A stretch of DNA of 32,180 nucleotides from Nitrospirota bacterium (GCA_030598325.1 JAUVQE010000004.1:1-32180); one strand, 5' to 3'. Numbered from the stretch's first letter, positions 17,689-26,448 are shown. Notes: generated from the letters alone by a model not told the origin. A program made the numbers and translations.

Positions 17689-20600
17689 TTATGTTCCCCT
17701 GTAAATCATTTCTGCCGCTTCCCCTCTTGTTAGAGGCTGATCAAGCCCATTCTCCTGTAATATAAAGTTAAGCGTTGTTCCTCTGGCGTAACGCACGTAC
17801 GGAACAAACCATTCTTCACCGGACTCTACATAAAATTCCAGTCCCTGTGTTTCCAAAATGATTTTCAGGGCTTCCACGGTATTTACCGGATTACCGGGTT
17901 TAAATGTTCCGTCTGGATTTCCGTGAATTATTTCCAGTCGTTTTGCGGTACAAACAAATGTGGAGAACCATTCATCATTCACATCGGGGAAACAATAATT
18001 TCCGTAGATGCCTTCCACAAATGTATTCATGACTATTTTCGCGAATTCAGCCCTGTTTAGTCCGTCATCCGGCTTGAATGAGCCATCGGGGTGTCCATCA
18101 ACCACTCCTATACCTTCCAGATAAGCGATCGCGTTTTCGTATTTGTGTCCCCATACGTCATAAAACGAAGTTCCCTGGGAAACATAAGGTTTTGCTTCTT
18201 CATCTTTTTCCGTCATATCCTCTTCAATAATTTCATCTTTGATCGGTTCAGGATCGTCCGTAATCGGATCGATATCCGGAACTTCTATCCCAATACTCTC
18301 GTTTGTTTCTTCTATTACAAGATCCCAATGCGGATTATAAGTATATGAAACATTTGGCTTGGGAGCAGTCAGTGCGGCATATGCATCCGGAATACCTTCT
18401 CCCATTTTATTGCTGTAGTAAATATTTGTATCATCAATATTTTTTGCCGTATCCAAAAGCACATATTTTATTTCTTCAATATTCCAATCGGGATGTTCGG
18501 ATTTAATCAGAGCCACGACTCCCGCCACTATCGGGCTTGAGAAAGATGTTCCGTCCGCTGTTCCGTAGTATCCGTAATCTGAAGGAACAGCAACCGGAAT
18601 ATATTCACCCGGTGCTGATAAATCCGTGCACACATTTCCGTAGTTGGAAAAATAAGACAGTCTGTCGGCTTCATCGGTTGAGGCCACTCCCACAATAGCA
18701 TTTTTATTAACATCTACGCATACAGGAGCGTAGGAAGAGTAATAATCCAGATCCGACCCTTCGTTTCCGGTCGCGGCCACAACAAAAACGTTATTGTCAT
18801 AAGCATATTGAATCACATCTTCGTAATAAGATAACGAATCTATTCCGCCAAAACTCAGGTTTATAATGTCCGCGCCATTATCAACGGCGTATTTCATCGC
18901 CATGAGAGCCCCGTCAATACTCACGGTGTATCCGTCATAATTTGCTATGTTTAAAGGCATTATTTTTACGTTTGGGGCTATCCCCGCAACTCCTTTGGTA
19001 TTGTCTTTTTTAGCCGCGATAACGCTTGAAACCATTGTTCCGTGTTCGCCACGCGGAGACATTGAGTTGGAATCGAGAACAAAATCCCATCCGTAAACGT
19101 CATCGACATATCCGTTTTTGTCATCATCAATTCCATTATTTGCGATTTCGTCCTCATTCTCCCAGATTGCGTGCCTAAGATCTTCGTGATTAATATCGAC
19201 ACCACTATCTATCACGGCAACTATTACGTCGCTTGAGCCTTCTGTTATCTCCCATGCGTCTTCAATATTTATTGTTCCCAAATGCCATTGGTGCTGGGAA
19301 TATTCATCATTCGAATATCTATCAATAGATATTATTATCGTATATACGGTGGCGGATTTTATTCCTTGTGAATTTTCTACGTATACATCTCCGCTTATAG
19401 CGTTGTCCGGAACTGTAAAAGTCACATCCGTATTGCTCCAGCTTACTATGTCACATTCAAGATTATTTATGACAATCTTTCCCGGGCTTGTTCCAAAATA
19501 ATATCCGCTGTAAGTATATGTTTCTCCCTGTTCCATTTGACGATAATACCATTCTATAACCGGCTTGTGACCGACTGTATAGGCGGGACTTTCGATAAAG
19601 TCATAATAACCGGTGTTTGGGAAATATACTTTCAAACCAATTGTTCCGGAATCTTCCTCATTTATGAAAGAAGGTGTTGTTACGATGACTTCCGTGTCAC
19701 TCCACTGCTGGAGATAGAAATCTAAATTGCCGTCGCTTATACAATTTTCGTTGAAGCAGATCTGACTATATTCGTTTACATATGAATCTCCAAATCCCTG
19801 TCCTGTAATTGTTACGTCTGTTTCTCCCGGAATCAGGATTTTCGGAGAAATGTAGGTTATTTCAGGGTCGGGAAGCGCTGTAAGTGTGAATTGGGTTCCT
19901 GAATAAGTTATTCCGTATTCTTCGCTTGTTGGAATTTGGAGGATCAGGCTTATTCTTCCTTGTGCATCAACAAATTCCGGTACCAGAACCTGTATTTCGG
20001 TGTCCGACCAGCTTACGAGATAGGTATCCAGGGCTGTGTCATCTATACAACTGTTGTTTTCGAAGCATATTTGATTTTGTCCTTGTGTGTATTCATTTCC
20101 AAATTCGTATCCTGAAATAGTCAGAGTTGTTTCTCCGGGAGTAAGCTCCGCCGGGGAAAATGACGTGATTTTTGGGAGTAATCTGTAATTGCTTGTGCTT
20201 TCAATAGAGGTGTATCCTCCTGCGGATGTGGAATAAATTTTTAGTTTGAGTTTGCCGGGACCCGTCAGATTTTCCGGAATGGTAAGTTCTATCTGTGTGG
20301 GCGACCAGCTTTGGAGATAGGTATCGATGTCGTCATCCGTAATGCATGTTTCGTCAAAACAAATTTGGTTTGAATCCGGTACGTAAGAATCTCCGAAATC
20401 TGTTCCTAAAATCGTGAGAAGAGTTTCTCCCGGAGCGAGCAAGGTGGGAGAGAATGAAGTAATTTCCGGAGCTAAAACGGGATCGGGGTCGTCAGGATCG
20501 TCAGCGGGGTCGTCAGGATCGTCAGCGGGGTCATCGGGATCGTCAGCGGGGTCGTCAGGATCGTCAGCGGGGTCATCGGGATCGTCAGCGGGGTCGTCAG

Positions 20601-21345
20601 GATCGTCAGCGGGGTCGTCAGGATCGTCAGCGGGAGGATCGTCCGCGGGAGGATCATCCTCTGCGATTGTGAATTGTGTTCCACTTTTGATGTAAGAATA
20701 ATTTTCCAGGCTCGGTGTATATAAAAGAAGCCAAATTTCACTAGGGGTATCTACAAAATCGGGAATAAGAACCTGGACCTGCGTATCCGACCAGTTTTGG
20801 AGATAAGTGTCTATATCCAATGTCGGGATACAATTTTCCTGTCCGAAACAGATTTCATTTACCATTGAATTGTAGTCGTCTCCGAAATCGCTTCCGTTGA
20901 CAGTTACGACAGTTTCGCCCGGGGTGATTTCTGTTGGGGAGAAAGATGTGATTTCCGGGTCGGGAGGGAGCTGGACGCTATACATGTCCGCGCTTTGAAT
21001 GTAGTCGAAGGTCTCGGTGTCGGGAAAATAAACTCTTAAATCGATTGTGTTCGGATCTGTTCCTATGTCTTCGGGAACCAAAAGCTGGATTTGTTCGTCA
21101 CCCCATGCCTGGAGATAATCGTTTAAACCTGTCGCGTCGTAGCAATTGTCAGCTCCGAAACAAATCTGGTTTTCTGTGGAATTGAATGGAGAGCCGAAAT
21201 TGTTTCCATCGATTGTCAGGACTGTTTCTCCCGGAGTTATTGTAGCGGGAGAAAAGGCTGTGATTTCAGGATCGTTATCACCTACTGCACTTAAGAGAGG
21301 CAAGGCCGCCAATACTAAAATTATGGGGTAGGTCGTTTTTTTCAT
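17689..21345 (-). CDS. S8 subtilase surface protease: signal peptide, multiple IPT/TIG modules, DDPADDP linker, peptidase S8 domain, three C-terminal SLH domains
   Basis: Catalytic motifs VIVAVIDSGVDINHEDL, GEHGTMVSSVIAA, VAATGNEG, DGTSFSSPIVAGVVALI; SLH FYDVWGHKYENAIAYLEGIGVVDGHPDGSFKPDDGLNRAEFAKI and following repeats; repeated PEITSFSP..ITPGET..TV.G..FG. Confidence 0.93.
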   Translation of the reverse strand: MKKTTYPIILVLAALPLLSAVGDNDPEITAFSPATITPGETVLTIDGNNFGSPFNSTENQICFGADNCYDATGLNDYLQAWGDEQIQLLVPEDIGTDPNTIDLRVYFPDTETFDYIQSADMYSVQLPPDPEITSFSPTEITPGETVVTVNGSDFGDDYNSMVNEICFGQENCIPTLDIDTYLQNWSDTQVQVLIPDFVDTPSEIWLLLYTPSLENYSYIKSGTQFTIAEDDPPADDPPADDPDDPADDPDDPADDPDDPADDPDDPADDPDDPADDPDDPADDPDDPDPVLAPEITSFSPTLLAPGETLLTILGTDFGDSYVPDSNQICFDETCITDDDIDTYLQSWSPTQIELTIPENLTGPGKLKLKIYSTSAGGYTSIESTSNYRLLPKITSFSPAELTPGETTLTISGYEFGNEYTQGQNQICFENNSCIDDTALDTYLVSWSDTEIQVLVPEFVDAQGRISLILQIPTSEEYGITYSGTQFTLTALPDPEITYISPKILIPGETDVTITGQGFGDSYVNEYSQICFNENCISDGNLDFYLQQWSDTEVIVTTPSFINEEDSGTIGLKVYFPNTGYYDFIESPAYTVGHKPVIEWYYRQMEQGETYTYSGYYFGTSPGKIVINNLECDIVSWSNTDVTFTVPDNAISGDVYVENSQGIKSATVYTIIISIDRYSNDEYSQHQWHLGTINIEDAWEITEGSSDVIVAVIDSGVDINHEDLRHAIWENEDEIANNGIDDDKNGYVDDVYGWDFVLDSNSMSPRGEHGTMVSSVIAAKKDNTKGVAGIAPNVKIMPLNIANYDGYTVSIDGALMAMKYAVDNGADIINLSFGGIDSLSYYEDVIQYAYDNNVFVVAATGNEGSDLDYYSSYAPVCVDVNKNAIVGVASTDEADRLSYFSNYGNVCTDLSAPGEYIPVAVPSDYGYYGTADGTSFSSPIVAGVVALIKSEHPDWNIEEIKYVLLDTAKNIDDTNIYYSNKMGEGIPDAYAALTAPKPNVSYTYNPHWDLVIEETNESIGIEVPDIDPITDDPEPIKDEIIEEDMTEKDEEAKPYVSQGTSFYDVWGHKYENAIAYLEGIGVVDGHPDGSFKPDDGLNRAEFAKIVMNTFVEGIYGNYCFPDVNDEWFSTFVCTAKRLEIIHGNPDGTFKPGNPVNTVEALKIILETQGLEFYVESGEEWFVPYVRYARGTTLNFILQENGLDQPLTRGEAAEMIYRGT
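20495..20650. repeat. 21-bp tandem repeat encoding DDPADDP linker
   Basis: Six 21-bp units ggatcgtcagcggggtc(gtca/atcg) from 20495 to 20620, then two 15-bp partial units. Confidence 0.95.
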
Positions 21346-21388
21346 GGGTGTTTAAGGTTTTTGTTTTTGCTTTTGCTCTCAATGTTAT

Positions 21389-21417
21389 ATTATACCACAA
21401 AAACGTGCTTGAGACAA
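21389..21417 (-). promoter_or_regulatory. sigma70-like promoter for the S8/SLH protease (TTGTCT-N17-TATAAT)
   Basis: Minus strand TTGTCT caagcacgtttttgtgg TATAAT, about 44 nt upstream of ATG. Confidence 0.65.
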
Positions 21418-21553
21418 TCGCTGTAAAATAATGATTTGTCCAAGCAAAAAGGATTTTACCTAACTTGAAAGAGTTTTTGGCTTAAAACTGTGATCGTAAA
21501 TGTAAGAAACCTCATTATCAAATGCGGTCTAATATATATTATAAATTGTTGTG

Positions 21554-21582
21554 GGAGTGAAGGTGGTAAGGACCTTCACTCC
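21554..21582 (-). terminator. strong hairpin downstream of the ORFan gene, possible 3' end/terminator (no clear U-tract)
   Basis: GGAGTGAAGGT (21554-21564) pairs perfectly with ACCTTCACTCC (21572-21582), 7-nt loop. Confidence 0.5.
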
Positions 21583-21777
21583 AGTAATTTTGTTAGCACC
21601 TTACCTGTATGAGATCACGCTTTTGCCTTCTACTCGCCATCGTCGGCAGCAGTGAGGACAGGCACGATCGGGTCGATTTTCAGGTCCATATCGCGCAACG
21701 CACTCTCCAGTTTTTCGATGAATCCTTCCTTGAGCATCCAGACGGCTCCGTCCCCACTGCTCCCCAAGATCCTCAAT

Positions 21778-22230
21778 TCATGGGTAAGACCTTAAGGGGA
21801 GCAGCCTGTAGGACAATCTCAGTTTCTCCTTGTAATACGCCTCCTCCTGCCTCCAGCCGGGGCTTACCATCCTGAGCATAGCCCTGCAGACTTCATCATC
21901 CGGGCGAGTACCGTTGCTAGGAGGCTTACCATCATACATGGCCTTGCGCACCCGTCGGAGGGACGCCAGTTCTTCTCCAAAAACCTGTTGATCGGGTGGG
22001 AGCAGATCGTGGAGCCGTTCGATATCACTCTGGCTCGTTGCCAGAGTGAGAATGACTGCATAGGCTCTATCCACGCCAAGCACCGAATCCGCCCCCTTCA
22101 AACGCGGAAAACTAAACTGTGGAACCTTGACTCCTCCAACATGATCCAAATCCAAGTCATGAAGCATCTGCTCCCACTTCTGCTCTTTCTTTCCAGTCGT
22201 CATCACAAACCTCTGGTCTGGAATTATCAC
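21778..22230 (-). CDS. hypothetical ORFan-like protein, 150 aa, GTG start; may continue in the +1 frame to 21630
   Basis: GTG start at 22230 preceded by SD-like GAGGA with short spacing; higher-GC codon usage than neighbours. Alternative ATG at 22203. Confidence 0.6.
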   Translation of the reverse strand: MIIPDQRFVMTTGKKEQKWEQMLHDLDLDHVGGVKVPQFSFPRLKGADSVLGVDRAYAVILTLATSQSDIERLHDLLPPDQQVFGEELASLRRVRKAMYDGKPPSNGTRPDDEVCRAMLRMVSPGWRQEEAYYKEKLRLSYRLLPLRSYP

Positions 22231-22234
22231 TTAA

Positions 22235-22391
22235 TCCTCAACTGAGGACACTAGATTGCTGACCAAGCAACCAAGTCGCAATCCCCAAGTGTAACTGCAC
22301 TTCATCCTGGGGTAAAAATTCCTGCGATCCACTGCAACTGCAGTGTTTTTTACCATAATTGGCAAGATCACAACAACACGCAACTGCGCGC
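22235..22391 (-). promoter_or_regulatory. 5' leader with four AGUU-loop hairpins upstream of the ORFan
   Basis: Minus-strand RNA: GCGCGC-AGUU-GCGUGU (22376-22391, G-U wobbles), CACUGC-AGUU-GCAGUG (22330-22345), AAGUGC-AGUU-ACACUU (22287-22302), UCCUC-AGUU-GAGGA (22235-22248). Confidence 0.6.
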
Positions 22392-22494
22392 CTCAATTGG
22401 ATGATTCAAAGAGGAAGCTAACAACAAATCATTGCTATCAAGTCCCTCCTTGAATCTAAGATTCACCAAAAAGTCAAAGAACAAATGAGTTTAT

Positions 22495-22522
22495 ATTATA
22501 TATTAAAACTGTGCGACGTCAA
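22495..22522 (-). promoter_or_regulatory. sigma70-like promoter for the ORFan leader (TTGACG-N16-TATAAT)
   Basis: Minus strand TTGACG tcgcacagttttaata TATAAT. Confidence 0.6.
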
Positions 22523-22545
22523 GTGTGACATGATCTGGTGAGGGA

Positions 22546-23733
22546 CTATGCCTGTTTTGTTTTTAACGTTAATTTTGCCACTCCCCAAACAAGGAAGCTT
22601 GCCAGAACGAAAACCCCGAGAATGATTATGGTGTTTTTTGTTGGGTTGCTTTCGCTTATCGTGCTGAAGGCACTGTTCGGATTAAAGCGTGTGTGTAGAC
22701 GCAGGAACGAAACGGCTGAAAATATTCCCGCCCATCCAAAACGACTCCATTTGTAAATTGCTTTTCCGGGAAGATATGTAAGCGGGAAAAGTTCAAAAAA
22801 CACACCTTCAAGAAGAATTATATATAGAAGATTGAAAAGGTCATAAATTACTTCATATTCCTTTGTGTACGGCGTGATAAACCATGCCGTCAGAGCCATT
22901 AAAAACATCCAAAGCAGACTGTAATATTCGAGTTTACCTTCATTTCTCTTATATTTTTCCGAAAAAATGAAAAGTCCCATTGGAATTCCGAATAGATAGC
23001 CGGGTGGTATTTCGAGGTTTCGGCTCAAAACCACACAAAATATCGCCAAAAAAAGTCCAAGGACGTTGGGCTTGAAAATTGCGGGACAGTTCCATTTTCG
23101 CGCGACCAGAAAACGGAAAAGATCTTTTGCGTATGTTGCCAGGATGATTGCACCGACTGTGATTATCAATATCCCCAAATTCTTTTTTCCAAAAAGGCTA
23201 AAGTCGGGGGTTATGTGGGCCGCCACCACTCCAAAAGTCAGGAGGAGCAGGAGAAGCGTTATTTTTCTGGTCAGAGGGTGTCTGGATATTTTTGATTCCG
23301 TCAAAAGTCCGAGTATCGGGATGCGTTTCATGAATTTGTTGATGTCATCGCCGTGCGCCTCTATTACATTGTTAAAAAGGAAGCACGCTATTCCGACCAC
23401 GAGGAAGATTATGATTGCGAGGAGAACGTTTGTTCCTATTACTTTTGGGTCTTTTGAAATTTCTGAGGGGCTTGCTATGTATTCATCATTGAGAATTGGG
23501 TTTTCGTAGCCGAATTTTTCTCTTTCAAAAGGTTCTGTTGGAATTTTTGGAATTTCTATAAATTCGTAAATTTTGTACGTTTCTCTGATTTCAGTTGTTC
23601 CGTCGGGGTTTTCGATTATTTCCACGCTTTCCGGTTCACCGAGGTCGGGTCTGGAAGTCAGGTCTTCCGCCGCGAGGGCGAATTGTGTGGACAGGAAAAA
23701 CAAGGCTAATGTAATTAGAATGAGTTTTTTCAT
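22546..23733 (-). CDS. multi-pass membrane protein with signal peptide, hypothetical
   Basis: MKKLILITLALFFLSTQFALAAED signal peptide, many TM segments. Confidence 0.8.
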   Translation of the reverse strand: MKKLILITLALFFLSTQFALAAEDLTSRPDLGEPESVEIIENPDGTTEIRETYKIYEFIEIPKIPTEPFEREKFGYENPILNDEYIASPSEISKDPKVIGTNVLLAIIIFLVVGIACFLFNNVIEAHGDDINKFMKRIPILGLLTESKISRHPLTRKITLLLLLLTFGVVAAHITPDFSLFGKKNLGILIITVGAIILATYAKDLFRFLVARKWNCPAIFKPNVLGLFLAIFCVVLSRNLEIPPGYLFGIPMGLFIFSEKYKRNEGKLEYYSLLWMFLMALTAWFITPYTKEYEVIYDLFNLLYIILLEGVFFELFPLTYLPGKAIYKWSRFGWAGIFSAVSFLRLHTRFNPNSAFSTISESNPTKNTIIILGVFVLASFLVWGVAKLTLKTKQA

Positions 23734-23779
23734 ATTGAGAGATTATGGTGCTGGTATGCTGGAAGTATACTGCATTTCT

Positions 23780-24151
23780 TTACCCAATCAACTCTTTAAC
23801 TTTCTCAGCAATTTTTTCCAAAGTATACTTTGATTTCATCAAATAGTTTTTCACGTTTAATCTAACGACACAATCATTCAAACTGGTTATATCGTTTTTA
23901 ACGGTAAGGACAATCACTGGGTATTTATCAATTATTCCCGTTTTATTCATTTGCTCCAGAACCCACTCTCCCGATTTTACCGGCATGATCAAATCCAGTA
24001 TTATCAGATCCGGTTTTTCTTTATCGATTTTATCAAAACCATCTTTCCCGTCAAAGGCTTGGACTATGCTATGTCCTTCTGTTTCCAATGCTGTTGTTAT
24101 TGCTTTTTGCAGGATGTTATCATCTTCGATAACGAGTATTTTTTTAGACAT
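23780..24151 (-). CDS. single-domain response regulator (REC only)
   Basis: KILVIEDDNILQKAITTALETEGH...PDLIILDLIMPVKSGEWVLEQM...PVIVLTVKND...KNYLMKSKYTLEKI; no output domain. Confidence 0.93.
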   Translation of the reverse strand: MSKKILVIEDDNILQKAITTALETEGHSIVQAFDGKDGFDKIDKEKPDLIILDLIMPVKSGEWVLEQMNKTGIIDKYPVIVLTVKNDITSLNDCVVRLNVKNYLMKSKYTLEKIAEKVKELIG

Positions 24152-24174
24152 AAGTGTTTTTTTTAAATTGATTA

Positions 24175-26439
24175 TTATTTTACAGGCAGTTCAGCATAAA
24201 AAGTAGTGCCTTCATTTTCGTCTGATTCAAACCAGATTTTTCCGCCATGAGCTTCAATAATTGCTTTAACAATGTATAGACCAAGGCCTGTTCCACCGGT
24301 TTCGTATTGGACCACATTGTCCGCCCTAAAGAACTTTTCAAATATTCTGTCTTGTTGTTTTAGTGGTATTCCTATTCCATTGTCTTTGACGGATAACATT
24401 ATCCCGTCTTCATTTTGCAGACAACTCACTTCTATTGTTCCTCCCTGCTTTGAATACTTGACCGCGTTGTCGATTAGATTGCTAATTGCCTGCTTTATTT
24501 TGCCGGGATCAATATTTATTATTAATTTTGACGGAGTTTCTTTACTTTTAACAATCGGTATTTTTTTATTATTGTTGTTTTTTTCAACAATTTTTATTGC
24601 GCTATCAATAAGCTTGATCACATTGGTATTTACTTTTTCTATATCAAATTTCTTACCGGTTTCAATGTGCGATACATTCAGCAAATTATCGACAAGTTTT
24701 GTTAATTTATTCGCGCTGGTATTAACATCAAGGGCATATTCTTTTTGCTTACTATTCAATTTTTCGCGAAGCAGTAGTTCACTCATCCATTTTATGCCCG
24801 TCAAAGGTGTTTTGAGCTGGTGAGACGCGACCGACACGAATTCAGTCTTCATTCTGTCTATTTCCCGTTCCTTGGTTGCGTCTCTAAATACCACCACACA
24901 ACCGACAATCTGTCCCTTTTTATTTATTAGTGGTGCCGCACTGTCAGCTACCGATATCTGTTTTCCTTTTTTGGTAATCAGCAAGGTATGATTGGACATT
25001 GACTGAGGTTTTCCGGTTGCTATGGCGTCCTTAATAAATTTGTCATTAACTTTATCGGTGTCTGATTCATAAACAAACTTCAAAACATTCTGATATTTTT
25101 CACCCAAAGCCTCTTTTTCCGAAAATCCTGACATCCGGCTTGCGACCGGATTAAAAAGCGTAATCTTCAAATCTACGTCAACCACAAAAACACCGTCACC
25201 AATACCCTGAATAATTGTTTCTATTTTATTTTTGTCCTTACTTATTTGATCGGCATTTTTTCGAATTTCTTTTGTTTGATCTTCAACTTTTTGATCGACT
25301 TCCGCCCGGGACTTTTTTATAGCTTTTGTCATCTCATCAAAAGACCGTGAAAGTTGCCCTACCTCATCATCACTATCAGTACCGACTTTGTAATCCAAAT
25401 TGCCTTTACCGATAATCGCGGTTCCTTCTTTTAAAAGGGTAATTGGTTTGGTAATGTATTTGGCCACAAAATAAATGGTAGCAAAAAGTATTACAAAAAC
25501 AATTAAAATGCTTGTTATCGCAAATATTAATTGATTTTTGATCGAAATCATTGCTTCAGATTCATCAATCTCGGCAAGCAGGCACCATCCCATTTCAGGA
25601 ATGTGAACATGGGTTCCAATAACACTATTTCCGATATAATCGGGAAATATTTCGACCGACTCCTCCCCGTATTGTTTTATATGACCCTCTTCATGTTCTT
25701 CGTGTTCCCCTTCATCTTCTACATACGAAAAACATTTACTGGAATTAACCGTATCTATTTTCTGTTCTAAAATAACGTTTTCAGTCTGAGCTAAAGGACT
25801 AATCGCGTAACTTTCTTCATTGATCAAATATGTTTCACCGGTTTCCCCAAGTCCTGTTTTATCTAAAACTATTTCATTAAAGTGTTTAAAACTTGTTATC
25901 CCCCCTACCATTCCCAAATATTCATTGGTTTCTTGATTATAAATAGGGGAAACAATTCCTAAAACAACTCCCAAATCGGGGTCATCTACAAATTTTATCT
26001 CAGTTTTTCTCTCCGGATTTTCTTTAAAAAACGCACTTTCAGAATAATCCGAGCCAATCAATTCAGGATCGGTTGACGCGATCAATATATTATCTTTATC
26101 AAGAACCCTAACACTTAAAACATGGTCAATTGAATTAACTATTTTCTGCAATCTTTCGTTAACGGCTAATACTTGCTCATCATAAGAAGAATCATTTCCA
26201 CTTGTTAATAATAATTTTTCAATTTTCCCAATTAAAGCTATGCTTTGAATAAGTTCTTTTTCCATTTCCAGCTGTGTCTCAATATTATGCGCTCTTGATT
26301 GCGCGGTTGTTTCCAGATGCGCAAAAATTCTCTCTTTTAAATTTTCGGCACTATAAAAATAGGAATAAAAAGTTGCTAACGACAATATCACCGTTATGGC
26401 TATAAAGATTGGTAAGACTATTTTTGTTTGAATCTTCAT
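24175..26439 (-). CDS. membrane sensor histidine kinase (Cache-like sensor, HAMP, PAS, HisKA, HATPase)
   Basis: Two TM segments flanking a Cache-like domain, HAMP GKGNLDYKVGTDSDDEVGQLSRSFDEM, PAS GIGDGVFVVDVDLKITLFNPVASRMSGFSEKEALG, H-box VSVASHQLKTPLTGIKWMSELLL, N-box AISNLIDNAVKYS, G boxes DNGIGIP and GGTGLGLYIVKAI. Confidence 0.95.
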   Translation of the reverse strand: MKIQTKIVLPIFIAITVILSLATFYSYFYSAENLKERIFAHLETTAQSRAHNIETQLEMEKELIQSIALIGKIEKLLLTSGNDSSYDEQVLAVNERLQKIVNSIDHVLSVRVLDKDNILIASTDPELIGSDYSESAFFKENPERKTEIKFVDDPDLGVVLGIVSPIYNQETNEYLGMVGGITSFKHFNEIVLDKTGLGETGETYLINEESYAISPLAQTENVILEQKIDTVNSSKCFSYVEDEGEHEEHEEGHIKQYGEESVEIFPDYIGNSVIGTHVHIPEMGWCLLAEIDESEAMISIKNQLIFAITSILIVFVILFATIYFVAKYITKPITLLKEGTAIIGKGNLDYKVGTDSDDEVGQLSRSFDEMTKAIKKSRAEVDQKVEDQTKEIRKNADQISKDKNKIETIIQGIGDGVFVVDVDLKITLFNPVASRMSGFSEKEALGEKYQNVLKFVYESDTDKVNDKFIKDAIATGKPQSMSNHTLLITKKGKQISVADSAAPLINKKGQIVGCVVVFRDATKEREIDRMKTEFVSVASHQLKTPLTGIKWMSELLLREKLNSKQKEYALDVNTSANKLTKLVDNLLNVSHIETGKKFDIEKVNTNVIKLIDSAIKIVEKNNNNKKIPIVKSKETPSKLIINIDPGKIKQAISNLIDNAVKYSKQGGTIEVSCLQNEDGIMLSVKDNGIGIPLKQQDRIFEKFFRADNVVQYETGGTGLGLYIVKAIIEAHGGKIWFESDENEGTTFYAELPVK

Positions 26440-26448
26440 GTTTATTAT

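Noticed and set aside
20495-20650. Possible CRISPR array
   Set aside because: Unit is 21 bp with no unique spacers, lies in frame inside a CDS; a protein linker repeat.
20414-20695. Plus-strand GSSAGSSGSS ORF and minus-frame LTILTTPLTI ORF at the repeat
   Set aside because: Repeat shadows of the DDPADDP tract; 21-bp units keep all frames open.
21609-21875. 88-aa plus-strand ORF and 21988-22245 plus ORF
   Set aside because: Antisense to the ORFan; no RBS or motif; the minus-strand frame reads as more protein-like.
22311-22354. Plus-strand intrinsic terminator (CACTGC-AACT-GCAGTG-TTTTTT)
   Set aside because: Looks terminator-like on plus, but there is no credible plus-strand gene upstream; the repeated AGUU-loop pattern and minus-strand promoter favour a minus-strand leader element.
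24272-24823. 183-aa plus-strand ORF
   Set aside because: Antisense to the histidine-kinase catalytic domain.
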